Part shown: piece by piece, positions 1 through 11,660 of the stretch | Numbering within the stretch: position 1 is the stretch's first letter | Layout: each line of letters begins with the position of its first letter | Source: Deinandra increscens subsp. villosa | Taxonomy: Eukaryota > Streptophyta > Magnoliopsida > Asterales > Asteraceae | Assembly: GCA_039602395.1 (NCBI GenBank) | Contig: JBCNJP010000027.1 | Span: 31,540,551 to 31,604,550, forward strand | Direction of reading: 5' to 3' | Length of the DNA: 64,000 nt | Program-made: the position numbers and the translations under genes | Notes under the pieces: model-generated | What the model was told of the DNA's origin: nothing | What the model saw: the letters and a program-made list of their open reading frames with translations, nothing else | Database searches by the model: none

Positions 1-680
1 TCCAATTAAAATACAAATCGGATCATGCACGGAATGGTTTGCCGACTTGCAAGCCAATCTTAAATACTTTGAGGTTTTGCCAACTTGCACCCCTTAATAA
101 TTTGAGAATTGTCAACACGAACCGATGCAACGCGCGGTTGACACTTTGTTAGACTACAAGTTATAAGTATATAGTAATATCTGATACAGTAATGACTAAG
201 CTAGGGATTCTTTGCAAATTAAAGAAATTTAATGTATGTTCTACACTGTTCTTTAATTAGCCGGCAAGGGATGGTATAGCTCAAACATTTAGCAAAGATC
301 GACAAAAACATTCTCACTTCCCATGAACATTCAGACTTGCTAGAAAAGTTGTGATGAACATCAAGAAGCCGTGAGATATCCTACGTTTCATCACAAGCAA
401 CAAAACAACACCACCATCATATTTCTGGATCGAATTGGTAACACGTCATATTACAGTAGCTCTTCAAGCCCAATAGTATGTCTAGTCTTTTTAGGACGTC
501 TAACTCACTCTTTAAACCTACTTTTAAATGCAGCTACAACAACATTAACTATAGGACTACTCAACTACTCGGAGATGGACACATTTACTAAACACACATT
601 GATCGACCGATAGGCTGAAAGCCCTTTAATTTGGTTGACATCTAGATAGTGCCTAGTTATATATATGAAATTAGAGCCCT
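1..680. other. AT-rich spacer, no gene seen
   Basis: No reading frame with recognisable protein similarity, no RNA gene and no complete transposon could be identified. The short open frame at 371-613 has low-complexity composition and no recognisable domain. Confidence 0.5.
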
Positions 681-687
681 AGTTAAG

Positions 688-850
688 TTTTTTTTTGAAC
701 GGCGTTTAGAACTACCCCAAAATCTCTAATGCCCGAGCGAGCCTTCTTGAGATGGGATTGGAACCGTTGATACTGGATTTTACACTCCAGACTTGACTCA
801 CAAATGAACATCATCAAGGAGCAAACTCACCACTCGAAAAAAACCCCTTG
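688..850 (-). mobile_element. SINE-like or LINE 3'-end fragment
   Basis: On the minus strand the segment ends in GCCGTTC followed by a run of nine A (plus-strand T run 688-696). Upstream is GGTTCCAATCCC, resembling the B box of tRNA-derived SINEs (GGTTCGAATCC). The GCCGTT(C)-polyA tail resembles the 3' ends of the two LINEs at 1105 and 20271. The 5' end near 850 is a guess and I found no target-site duplication, so it could instead be a short LINE tail. Confidence 0.35.
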
Positions 851-1179
851 AATAATGTTTAAACTTGAGACCTCAAGGCCCTCAAGTTCAAACCATCATA
901 TCATACCATTGGGCCAAATGTGCTTCATACTCCACATACCAAATACCTTGAGATTATTTGTTGTTTTACCAATAGTAATTAATAAGGTCACAACCAATGT
1001 AAGGACTTCTAAATGTGCATTTGCACACCAGATCATGCTTGTGATACACTAATACACTAGTGTGCTCAAACATTTTCCTCATTTTCTGTCTCTTACTCAC
1101 TCTTTTTTTTTTGAAACGGCAACTTTATTAGAAACTAGCAAGATGCTAGAAAATTACAACAAACCATCAATGAAACAAG

Positions 1180-2091
1180 ACTACATCAAGACCAACGAAC
1201 CAAACTGGACCAATCTATGCTACTTAGGTTTGCCCGATGATAAAACCAAAGGAAACAATTAGTTTTGATTTCTTCGACAATCCTGGCTGGGAAAGTATTA
1301 GTTCCTTCAAACTCCTTCTTGTTCCTAGCTTTTCAAATCTCCCAAAGTGTTGCGGAGGCAATAGATATCAACCAGTTTTCTTTTTTGGGCAAGAGATGAG
1401 CATCCTTAATGCTAGAAAGGAGGCTGTCCATGGTTGTATTATTGTTAAACGCATAACGGGACCAGGCAGATACCATGTTCCATGTTTCCTTTGCTGTTGG
1501 GCACTGCAGTAAAGTATGGGAGACAAATTCATTTGCGCCATAACACCATGAGCAATCAGGCCTCGGAATGTTAATACCTCTCTTCATTAGTTCTTCTTTC
1601 ACCGGGATACGATTCATTCTAGCTTTCGAAGTGAAAATATGTACCTTAGGGGGTACCCAATGTGTCCAGTTATGAACCGGGCTAGCAGTTATGCTTCCCG
1701 CTTCAGCTTGTTTCCGAATGAAGGAGGTATGGAAGGAACCGTCAGCACAGCCGGTCCATAACCATTGATCCGTACCTTTCCGGAATTGGTAATTGCATAT
1801 AAGTGTACTTAATCTGATTTACCTGATGGGCCAACATACTAGTGATTGAGTTCTTCCACCTCCAATTAAGAACATGAGTGTTATCGCCTGACCATCCAAT
1901 CCTTTCATTAACTTTGCATGACTTTTGTGACTCGAGCATGTATAAATCTGGAAATAGATTCTTTAAAGGATCAGCAGTAAGCCATGAGTCTAACCAAAAC
2001 AATGTCTTTTCACCGTTACCAACGACGGCCTTGATTTCCTTCCAAAATTCAATTCCATCCATTTCCAAATTATTTATGGCGCTCAGGATAG
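1180..2091 (-). pseudogene. LINE ORF2 C-terminal part with zf-RVT region
   Basis: This is the downstream half of the LINE ORF after the copia insertion. One piece (2068-1742) carries FWKEIKAVVGNGEKTLFWLD, typical of the region after plant L1 RT. The second (1617-1333) carries the zf-RVT signature CSWCYGANEFVSHTLLQCP. They are in different frames, and stops follow at 1742 and 1333, so it is a pseudogene. The reading continues weakly towards the poly(A) at about 1112. Confidence 0.8.
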
Positions 2092-2096
2092 GTTTC

Positions 2097-2223
2097 TATT
2101 AGACGAAGTTTAGTTTAGGGCTATCTAATACTATATTCTAGAGGGGTGTATTCTGTATTTATTGTATCTATTTATATCTGTACATTATACATTATCAATA
2201 CACAATCACAATTACAATTGATA
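2097..2223 (+). repeat. 5' LTR of the copia element
   Basis: A 127-bp direct repeat of 7384-7510. The left end was set by the gtttc duplication at 2092-2096 and the right end by the primer-binding site at 2224. Confidence 0.92.
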
Positions 2224-2352
2224 TGGTATCACAACCATTATCGATCCCCTCCTAAAAATTCTAAAACCCTACGGCCTACAAGCTGCCGTCAGCCTTCCCC
2301 TACCATCGAAATCAGCCCACCCTCCTCCCCTTCTACCACCGCATCTCCACCC

Positions 2353-3532
2353 ATGGCCACCCTGATTGCTTTCGATCAGAAGGACAAAACCCATCACAAC
2401 TCTCACAAGTTTGGCTTAACTTTAACAGCCTCTAATTATGGCTACTGGAAAGCCATGATTTCTCCATTCCTCGTCACAAACAGCCTCTTTGGCTACGTGG
2501 ATGGATCGATTCCCTGCCCTCCGTCTACACTCACCACCACGCCACCATCCACTGCTGACAAACCAGCCCCCGCCCCTGTCACCACCGACAACCCTCAGCA
2601 TGTGATCTGGATTGCTAATGATGCGCATGTTCATATGCTTGTTCTCTCAACCATCTCTGAGTCGGCATTCCAACATGTTCAAGGAACAACCTCTCACGAA
2701 TTATGGTTGTCACTTGAGCGTGCCTTTGCACCCCACACGGCCTCCCGCGAGTACACCCTAAAAACCCAACTGCTTCGCATTGAGATGAAGTCTGATGAGA
2801 CTGCCGCGGCTTATCTGACACAAGCACATGATTATGTTACTGCTCTAGCTAATATTGGCGAACCCATGAAGGAGAAAGATGTCGTCATGCTTGTCATCTT
2901 CGGGTTGCATGACGAATACAATGTACTCAAGACCATGGCTCTTTCCCGTCAACTAGCGTTCAACGAACTGCACGGGCTGATTGTAGATCATGAATTAATG
3001 CTTAAAAAGAACACTCCGGTGGTCCCTCCGGCTCAAGCCTTTGTCGCCAAGGCTGCCTACCCAACTGCGGTTGCTGCTGGTCCCTCTGTGCAGCCAAACA
3101 CTGATGCTTTTCTTGCTGTCCAGCAGCTTGCGTCACAATTGGGGCTGAATGTTCACATCTCGCAGCCCCCGCAGGCCTTCTACACCAATCAGCAGCCATC
3201 ATCTCGCAACAACAGCTCCAAACAGACCCGCTCCAATGCCGCACGCAATCGGAACAATAACAGTAACCGCTCTGTTGTAGGATCGTGGTTAGAACCAACT
3301 AACCAAACAAGTTACTCAAAGGTATCAAACAAGAAAAGCGGAATCAGACTTGTTTATGTTTATGTTAAGATGCCTTTTGATCGATAACAGTAACTAATAA
3401 ACAAGAAGTAAAGTAGTTGAACACAAGATGTAAATTTCAAGCACTACGATATTATTACTTCTCAATGTTTACAAGGAGTTACAACTGATGAACTTGACAG
3501 AACCGATCAACAATAAATAAGAGTAATACAAG

Positions 3533-3578
<46 letters not shown>

Positions 3579-4075
3579 CAAGGAGGAAATAAAAGATAAT
3601 CTTATATTTCCATTTAGCTACTAGGCTAAATAAACAAATCATATCTACTCCAAAAATTGTTGTACTAACACGCATGGGCAACGTGAACCGTTGAGCAACC
3701 CTATCGGTGAACAGTGGAAAGCATGGCGGAAAGTAAATCGCTCTCTGACAGCTTTACAGCATTGAAACTTGAACCAAAGAGATAAGTCAAACTTCGGGAG
3801 TAACACAAGAAAAGTTCCGGAGGAACTACTTAGTGTTCAGAAAGTTCCGGAGGAACTTCCCTCGGAATTCTGACTTAGAGAATTTCATCCAATATTGTAC
3901 ATTCCCAACATCTGCTCAAGGAGGTAATCGTTTTTCGTGGGCAACTCACCAAAATAATGTTTCAGGTACCTGCACCCGCTATGGAATAGGACATATTCCC
4001 TCTGATTGCCCTCAACGTGACCCGACGACTCGTCGACAACGTCCTCCTCCTTCAGCCAACTTTAGTGAATACAGG
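2353..4075 (+). pseudogene. Copia gag, interrupted by a solo LTR
   Basis: The start ATG at 2353 (MATLIAFDQKD) is chosen because it is the first in-frame Met before the copia-gag motif LTASNYGYWKAMI; frame upstream of it is LTR and leader. The capsid-like region runs to about 3275, where the LTR 3276-3910 interrupts it; coding sequence resumes at 3911 with the degenerate zinc knuckle CTRYGIGHIPSDC, where the second Cys of CX2CX4HX4C has become Tyr. Gag would form the particle shell. With the insertion, the knuckle cannot be made in frame with the capsid part. Confidence 0.85.
3276..3910 (-). mobile_element. Solo LTR inserted in copia gag
   Basis: A 635-bp sequence starting TGTAGGATCG and ending CATTCCCAACA, flanked by tctgt (3271-3275) and tctgc (3911-3915), a 5-bp duplication with one change. 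Its reverse complement matches the solo LTR at 19580-20178, so the family is present twice in opposite orientation. It contains an (AT)n tract at about 3535-3574. No internal retroelement sequence remains, consistent with LTR-LTR recombination. Confidence 0.88.
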
Positions 4076-7000
4076 TCACATGCTTCCAACATGTGGCTCC
4101 CGGATACAGGTTCCAGACATCATGTCGCTCCGGACATGTCTACTTTTGATTCAGCCGAATCTTACTACGGGGGTGACAACCTCCATGTTGGCAATGGTAA
4201 GGCCCTTCCCATTCTTCACATTGGGTCATCTCACATTCGATCTCCAGCCAAAACTTTTAATCTTTTAAATATTCTTCACGTGCCCCACATAAAACGTAAC
4301 CTTCTTTCCATGCAAAAATTTTGTCTTGACAATGATGTTTATTTTGAATTTCATGCCTCGTATTTTTCTGTGAAGGACAAGTCTACACACACTACCCTCC
4401 TCACGGGTCCGGCCACTGATGGACTCTACTCCTTCAACTCACCAAGCTTCAAGCCTCTTGTCAAAGTTTCCTTCTCCACTGTTCGTGCTTCCCCGTCGAC
4501 TTGGCATCAACGATTGGGACACCTACATTCTCAGCTTTTAAAATCTATGTTACTTACTAATAATTTGTCGTTGAAAAACAATTGCTTTGATTCTGTGTGC
4601 CAGTCTTGTTTTATTGGAAAATCATTCAAACTTCATTTACCTATTACTAATGTCAATGACAAAAAGACAAATAATATTTTAGATCTTGTGGTTTGTGATG
4701 TTTAGGGTCCATCATCTGAAATTTCTTATGGTGGTCACAAGTATTTCCTATTATGTGTTGATCATTTTTTCTAAATAAATATGGGTTTGTCCCATTGAAA
4801 GCAAAATCTGATGTCTTTGGTACTTTCAAACAGTTTATGCAAATGGCTAAACGCCAATTTCAGACCAAACTTAAAGCTGTCCAAACCGATTGGGGAGGGG
4901 AGTTTCGTAACCTTCCAGCTTCTTCAGTGACCTCGGCATTCGTCACCGCCTCTCGTGCCCACACACGAGTGAGCAAAACGACATTGTGGGACGCCGACAC
5001 CGACACGTTGTCAAAACCGGCCTCACTCTCCTTGCTTAATCCCATGTTCCACGCCGTTTCTGGCATTTTGCGTTTAAAACGGCTGTTTATCTCATTAATC
5101 GAATGCCTTTGCGCTCAACCTCCTTAATTTCACCATTTCAACACTTGTTCAATCACCCCCCCCCCCCCGGACTACACCTTCCTGCGTGTTTTCGGGTCCC
5201 AATCCTTCCCACACCTCCGACTGTACAACCAACACAAGCTTGACTTCCGCTCTACCGCATGTGTCTTCCTCGGCTATAGCCCGTCTCACCATGGCTATCA
5301 GTGCTTCGACCCTATCACCGATCGGCTATACATCTCCCGTCATGTTCGTTTTAACGAACAATGCTTCCCTTTCCTACCCAAACCTTCCCAGACACCTTCC
5401 AACCCCTCTCCTGACCCATATATCTCCTCTTACCCGACTCCCATCCCTCTAGTCTTTGAACCATCGACACCCACAGCCCCACCAAACAACGGACCTCCAT
5501 CACCACCCCCAACCACCACTCCCTCGTTCCAGCAGTACAACCGCCGCCCAAAAACTCCGGCTGCCAAACCACCTCCGGCTAACAGCCTCCTCCGGCTGCC
5601 ACAGCAGCGAACCAGTCCCCTCCGGATGCCACAGCCACAGCGCAGCCACCTCCGGCCAGCAACGCCACTTCCCCAACATCACCCGGCTGCCAACAGCCCC
5701 GCCACTCGCTCTCGGCCAAGCAACCTTCGCCAAAATCCCAAACGCAACACTCCCTACAATGTCTCTTCCTTCTCTACTACTACAAACCCTTCCGAATCTG
5801 AACCCACATCGTTCACCGCTGCCAACAAAGACCCAAAATGGCGCCAGGCCATGGCGGAGGAATATTCGGCTTTATTGAAAAAATGGGACATGTTCGTTGG
5901 TTCCTAGACCTCCGGGGACTAACATTGTTGATTGCAAGTGGTTGTATAAACTAAAGAGAGATGCCACATGTGCTATTAGCCGCTACAAGGCTCGCTTAGT
6001 TGCTAAGGGATACCGGCAACAACCGGGAATTGATTTTCAGGAAACCTTCAGCCCGGTCGTCAAAGCAACTACAATCCGGTTGGTAATGTCGATAGCCGTC
6101 ACACACCAATGGCATCTCAGGAAACTGGACATTCAGAATGCCTTCTTACATGGTAACCTTCAGGAAACGGTTTACTTACAGCAGCCACCTGGTTTTGAGG
6201 ACCCTCAACGACCGACTCATGTTTGCAAACTTCATAAGTCTCTATATGGCCTCAAACAGGCTCCGCGCGCGTGGTTTCATAGGTTATCATCGGCCCTTAG
6301 TCAACTTGGTTTTCGGGGGTCCAAAACCGATCCATCACTATTCATATACAACTCCAGGGGCACAATACTATATATGTTAGTGTATGTTGATAATATCATC
6401 CTTACAGGCAATAATCAGAAGGCTATTGATCAGGTTGTTCTCCGCCTTAGTCAACATTTCCCGGTTCAGGATATGGGTCGCCTGTCCTATTTCTTGGGCA
6501 TCGAGGTCGTGTACCGTGGTTCCGATGTTATCTTATCTCAACAAAAGTATATCCTTGAACTTCTCCAGAAGGCCGGACTCTCGGATGCAAAACCTGTTAC
6601 CACCCTTATGACCACTTCGGCATCCCTCTCGTTGGGCGACAGTTCCCCTTGTGATAATCCGGTCCGATATCGATAGATTATGGGTGCTCTCCAGTATGTT
6701 ACTCTCTCCATACCGGATATCTCCTATGTTGTCAACAAAGTTTGCCAATTTATGCACTCTCCAACAGATGATTATTGGTCGGCTGTCAAACGGATTCTTC
6801 GGTATTTGAAAGGCACCGCTAATCATGGCCTTCTTATTCAGCAAAAATCAGCCTCCGTCTTCCATGCCTATGCCGATTCCACTCACAATAGTGTCTTGGC
6901 CTTCTCGGATGCTGATTGGGCTGGTGATCCTGATGACCGTCGTTCCACGGGGGGGGGGGGGGGGGATATGCTATATATCTTGGGTCCAACCTTGCATGGT

Positions 7001-7370
7001 CGGCACGAAAACAGAAAACTGTCTCTCGGTCATCCACTGAAGCTGAATACAAAGCACTTGCAGACACAGTTGCTGAGGTAACCTGGTTGCGATCTCTCCT
7101 GCGGTAATTATATGTTCCGTTCACATCCGCACCTATACTATGGTGTGACAACCTAGGGGAAACATATCTGACTACTAATCCGGTCTTTCACGCTCGTACT
7201 AAACACGTTGAAATTGACTTTCACTTCGTGAGGGAACAAGTCGCTCGAGGCAACCTTCAGGTCCAGTTCATAAGTACAGATGATCAAATTGCAGATATCT
7301 TCACAAAGCCTCTGTCCTCTCAACGGTTTACTACACTTCGGTCCAAGCTCAATGTCGCTCCCCGCCCTTA
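4076..7370 (+). pseudogene. Copia pol (protease, integrase, RT, RNase H), broken
   Basis: Domains in order: protease with MWLPDTGSRHH (near 4090); GAG-pre-integrase with WHQRLGHLHS (near 4505) and CQSCFIGK (near 4600); integrase core with TDWGGEF (near 4890); RT from about 5900 with KARLVAKGYRQQPGIDF, LDIQNAFLHGNL, LYGLKQAPRAWF and LVYVDN in place of YVDD; RNase H with FSDADWAGDPDDRRSTGG (near 6900) and, in a shifted frame, the KHVEIDFHFVRE and DIFTKPL motifs near 7200-7310. Stops at 4705 and 6676, frameshifts around 4920 and 6965, and the Asp-to-Asn change in the catalytic box show it is dead. A 13-C run (5156-5168) and a 17-G run (6949-6965) lie in the coding sequence. Confidence 0.9.
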
Positions 7371-7383
7371 GCTTGCGAGGGGA

Positions 7384-7510
7384 TATTAGACGAAGTTTAG
7401 TTTAGGGTTATCTAATACTATATTCTAGAGGGGTGTATTATGTATTTATTGTATCTATTTATATCTGTACATTATACCTTATCAATACACAATCACAATT
7501 ACAATTGATA
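7384..7510 (+). repeat. 3' LTR of the copia element
   Basis: Matches 2097-2223 with three substitutions seen by eye. It follows a purine-rich tract and ends at the gtttc duplication (7511-7515). Confidence 0.92.
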
Positions 7511-7586
7511 GTTTCCAGTACCCGGGAATGGAATTTGTTTATCACCACAGGCTCGTGTATACGGGGAGAGAAGTGAATTACTTTGA

Positions 7587-8580
7587 CTACTTTAACCCAA
7601 AGATCCTCATCACTGGCTTTGTAACGCCAGCCCACTTCGACAGTAATGCGAGGTTGGCAGCGCGAAGAGATCCAACTCCAAGAGTACCCCCACACTGTTT
7701 AGGTGCCATAATCTTATCCCAAGCAACCCATGGGATCCGTCGAGACCCGTCAATCTGCCCCCAAAAGAAGTTTCTTCTGATCTGTTCCATCTTCTTGATC
7801 ACACAAGAGGGGGCTTTAAATAATGACAAATAGTAGGACGAGACGCTTCCAATAATAGATTTGATCAAGACAGCTCTTCCTCCTTGAGACAGGACCTTTT
7901 CCTTCCATTTGCTTAACTTGGACTTCATTTTATCGATGATCGGATCCCAATTTTTTTTCGTGCCTCATGTTTAAACCACCGGGACACCCAAATAGATAAA
8001 TGGGAGTGAGTCTGCTTTGCACTTCATTACAGCAGCAAGTTCTTGAACCAGTATTTGATCGACACCAATGCCAAAGAGACGACTTTTCTCAGAGCTTACA
8101 TTCAAACCCGATGACACATGAAAACACCGAAGCAATCGACTCAAAAGTTTGGCATTGGACTTTGACCATTCACCAATAAAGATTGCATCATCTGCGTACA
8201 TAAGGTGTGAAATACAAGGGTCGGAATTCGGGAGTTGCATCCCTTTGAACAACCCATCCGATACAGCCTTACCTATGGCTAAATGTAAGGTCTCCATGCC
8301 ATAATAAACAGGAGAGGGGACAGTGGATCACCTTGCTTTACTCCTCTCGAGAGTGCCACTTCCTTCGTGGGAGAGCCGTTTACAAGTATGGAGACCATAG
8401 ATGAGGATAGACATCCTTGAACCCACGTTCTCCATAACTGAGGGAAGCCCATTTGGCAAAGACATTGATCTATAAAGCTCCAACTAATACAATCAAAAGC
8501 CTTTTCAAAATCTACCTTAAAAAGCAAGGCCTTCTTTTTTGATTTTTTCACCCAAGCAATCACTTCATTGAGGATAAATA
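7587..8580 (-). pseudogene. LINE reverse transcriptase fragment
   Basis: Reading down from about 8580, the translation shows RT hallmarks in order: KVDFEKAFDCISW, SRGVKQGDPLSPLLF, YADDAIFIG (catalytic YADD, near 8180-8210), then the post-RT stretch LSQGGRAVLIKSI. The frame breaks near 8290 (after LLFIMAW) and again near 7971, so three reading-frame pieces cover one ancestral domain. The endonuclease domain and ORF1 are absent because of 5' truncation. RT copies element RNA at a nicked target. No function remains here. Confidence 0.85.
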
Positions 8581-8591
8581 GGCTCACTCTT

Positions 8592-9193
8592 CTCTTTCCC
8601 TTTTCTCCTTCTCTTTCATAATCCCTCAAACGCACCCTTCTCAACATACATAGTTGTTCTCTCTACCCTCTTTCACCTCCACCTCAACAAATACATCTTA
8701 AATGCATCTCATTAAAGATGATCTAAAACATTTCAAAGAAAACAGTAACATGTTAATAAGCCGGCCCCTAGCTAGTTCTGACCCAAACAAATTGGTCAAT
8801 ACTTCAAAGAAAATAGGATGTTAAATTGTTACTCGTTAGTTAAGTTGATTATTGATTCACTTGTTTAGTGAAAATTAATTTAACTCAAAAGGGCAACCAA
8901 AATAACTCGGCCATACGTTCCCAGTAATCCTTTTCAATCTAAACATGAGAAATTCTGAAAACTTGTTGCTAGCTATAGTTGACACTAGGCTTGATCCATA
9001 AGTACAAAATAACAATAACAATAAAAATAATAATAATAATAATATATAAAATATGAATAGATATATACATATATACTGACACACTTGAATCATTTAAAAA
9101 AACAAAAAAAACATCATGCATGGTACATTAGATGAATATTAACCGGAATCAAGGTACATTCATACTACCTTCCTTCTTAGGAACAACAAATGT
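8592..9193. other. AT-rich spacer, no gene seen
   Basis: Contains short A-rich and TAA-type simple repeats around 9010-9070 but no recognisable gene or transposon end. Confidence 0.5.
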
Positions 9194-9201
9194 TTAATTA
9201 A

Positions 9202-9996
9202 GGGTGCTACTATTCGTACCCCCTTATAATTGATTTTTACTTGTTGCACCCCCTCCCCTAACTTATAGATAATTACCACTCAAACCTTTTGATTTTAATT
9301 TGGTATATTTTAACCAATATTTTTTTTTAAACAGTTTTTTTTTACAAAAGATTACAAAAAAATTATAAAAAAATAAAACTCTTTAAAAAAACATCTTAAT
9401 TTATTTTTTAAAACTGAGCGTTCTTTAAAAAAAACTAAAAGAAAACTGTTTAAAATGCTTAAAAAACTTTTTAAAAAGTTTTTTAGAAAATTGTTTAGAA
9501 AACTTTTAAAAACGTTTTTAAAAATAACAGTATTAAAAAATGTTTTTAACCAGTTTTGAAAAATGATTATCGTTTTTAATTAAAAAATAAAACTGGTAAA
9601 AAAAATTTAATTGTTTAAAAACGCTTTTTTTAAAGTTGTTTAAAAACGTTTTTTTAAAAGTTGTTTAAAAAACGCTTTTTTAAAAAGTTGTTTAAAAAAC
9701 GTTTTTTTAATCTTAAAAAAACGTTTTTATAAAAAATCTGTTTAAAACGTTTTTTTTTTATAAAATGAAAAAACTCTTTAAAAAACGTTTAAAAAAAGCT
9801 GTTAAAAAAACTTTAAACGTTTTTTAAACAGTTAAAAAAAATGATTATCCTTTTTGTTATTTTATTTAAAAAACTGTTTAAAATAAACTATCTTTACAAA
9901 AATAATTTTATAGGGGTGGAATATGATAATTTTTAAAATAAAATCTTAGGGGGGGAGTGCAACAAGTAATTAGGGGGGGTACGAATAGCCTATCCC
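9202..9996. mobile_element. MITE with about 50-bp TIRs and an AT-rich core
   Basis: The left end (gggtgctactattcgtaccc, 9202 on) and the right end read inverted (gggataggctattcgtaccc, from 9996) are imperfect terminal inverted repeats; similarity continues through the ttacttgttgca motif. ttaattaa borders both sides (9194-9201 and 9997-10004), an 8-bp duplication that would suit hAT, although its palindromic nature leaves some doubt. The core is a degenerate series of short units like gtttaaaaacgtttttt. There is no ORF. Confidence 0.75.
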
Positions 9997-10004
9997 TTAA
10001 TTAA

Positions 10005-10390
10005 TTAATAAATAGATGCCAACAAGATGGAACCCACAAACAACATGATTGTTGCCGATACAAAACTCCCATTTATAAGGTATTTGTTTAATTGTTGAGA
10101 TGAAACATAGTATCAAACAGCAAAATCTTTTAAGTATAGTTCTAATTAAGAACTTAAACGAACTGCACTTGCAAGAAATATATCCAAAATGTATAATTGA
10201 AATATAGGCACACATAATATTTGTGATTTTAGTGTCATTAGTTGAAACTTATGATCAAAGAAAAATAAACATAAATCTTTTTACAAGTTAAGGGGCCGGT
10301 CTAGAGTGCATGCTTGTATAACAAACACTATGCATATTAATAACACCTCCAAATGGACGATTCAAAGGGGCGAAGCCATCAAGCTCTCTA
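10005..10390. other. Spacer, nothing recognised
   Basis: Intergenic sequence between the MITE and the tandem units that open the duplicated MIR156 block. No gene or element end could be identified. Confidence 0.5.
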
Positions 10391-10394
10391 GAAG

Positions 10395-10870
10395 GTGATT
10401 AAAACATTAATTTGGGTGCTATGGCAACAGAAGAATGAAGCAGCAATTAGCATTCAGAAACCAAAGATTCACAATCTTTCCAATTAAGTTACTCTATTTT
10501 CATTCCACTGTAGATCTATTAGGAATAACACATTTAAGCTTAATCGACTCGAGTGGATCTGTAATCCGACGATCAGTGCTCATTCTAACACTTTGCCATT
10601 GAGTCACTTTGTTTCCAGAATAATGAATATTTGACCCGGTGATTAAAACATTAATTTGGGTGCTATGGCAACACAAGAATGAAGCAGCAATTAGCATTCA
10701 GAAACCAAAGATTTACAATCTTTCCAATCAAGTTATTTTATTTTCATTCCACTGTAGATCTAATAGGAATAACACATTTAAGCTTAATTGACTCCAGTGG
10801 ACCTGTAATCCGACGAGTGCTCAGTTCTAACTCTTTGCAATTGAGTTGTACACTTGCTAGTGTGCTCCAT
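10395..10870. repeat. Two tandem units of about 240 bp
   Basis: Two adjacent copies, the first opening at about 10395 and the second at about 10639 (each with ttaatttgggtgctatggca), share most of their sequence. The same pair recurs at 15248-15690 in the second block. They lie on the 3' side of the minus-strand MIR156 locus. Function unknown. Confidence 0.8.
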
Positions 10871-11399
10871 TGTTATGATATTACAAGTAAAAAAAAAGTT
10901 GGGTGCTCTTTTCACATAAATAGATTGAGTTTGAGTAGTAACTCAAACTCCAAATCCAAAATGATTGTACTCTATGGGAATTAACCACATTGTCTAAAAT
11001 TTAACCACAAGGCTATGAGTGATATCAAAAGTAATCTCATGTGACTTAATTTGCAGTCAAATGCTATCATAAACAACATATATCAGAAGTTAATTAATTA
11101 TCTTAAAACTATCAAGAAACTCATACAAATGTTCTTCAACAACAATTAATAGCATGCCTTTATGATTCTTACTTTTGGTGTATCTTACTCCAAATTCTGC
11201 AAATATTAAACAGAAAAAACAAACAGAATAACTTATAGTTAGCCAGGACTAACTGAAGCAACTCTTCAAAGTAATCCTATGAAACTGAAATTATATATAT
11301 TTAGGAAAAAACAAATTTCACTAATTGAGAAAGCTATAGATGTTATTTTGTTGTTAGACTCTATGATCTAATGGTGTAAAATACTTACTTTCTACAATT

Positions 11400-11660
11400 A
11401 ACCATGTAAAAATAAAGAAAACGTACAGCTTAGGGAGGCCGGTGTGCACCCACATCCCGAACCCTGCATGGAACAAACTACGGTCTTGATGGAGGGGACG
11501 ATTTTCCTAGCTGCCTGCTCTTTCGTTCCCCTCCTCTCCTCCCCGAACCCAATTCGCCCTTGGTGGCCACTCTCACAAATCAAGCATATTCATGTCAGAT
11601 CGGGTGGCCCTCGCGGTTTGTGAGCTTTTCTTCCTACACATCATCTCCAACTCACCCACT
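11400..11660. other. GC-richer island downstream of MIR156, unassigned
   Basis: A stretch clearly richer in G and C than its surroundings, conserved in the second block at about 16258-16515. On the minus strand an open frame of 61 codons covers 11583-11398, but it has no recognisable domain. In the second copy the same stretch carries extra bases and substitutions, which argues against constrained coding. It could be an exon of the primary miRNA transcript or an unrelated transposon scrap. Confidence 0.3.

Larger units (their letters stand above)
2097..7510 (+). mobile_element. Ty1/copia LTR retrotransposon, complete but inactive
   Basis: Two 127-bp direct LTRs (2097-2223 and 7384-7510) bound the element, and the 5-bp duplication gtttc flanks it (2092-2096 and 7511-7515). 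The LTRs start TATTAGAC and end ATTGATA. A primer-binding site starting tggtatcac follows the 5' LTR at 2224, and a polypurine stretch (gcgagggg) precedes the 3' LTR. By eye the LTRs differ at 3 of 127 positions, so insertion is fairly recent. Gene order is gag, protease, integrase, RT, RNase H, as in copia. Stops, frameshifts and a solo LTR in gag inactivate it. It lies inside the LINE. Confidence 0.93.
1105..8582 (-). mobile_element. 5'-truncated LINE (L1 type), split by a copia element
   Basis: This is a non-LTR retrotransposon on the minus strand, with its 3' poly(A) seen as a plus-strand T run at 1103-1112. The reverse-transcriptase part lies at 7587-8580 and the rest, with the zinc-finger RVT region, at 1180-2091; the copia element 2097-7510 lies between. 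The motif ctcactctt occurs at 1096-1104 and 8583-8591 and may be the target-site duplication, which would place a 5' truncation inside the RT domain. Several stops and frame breaks make it inactive. Confidence 0.85.
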
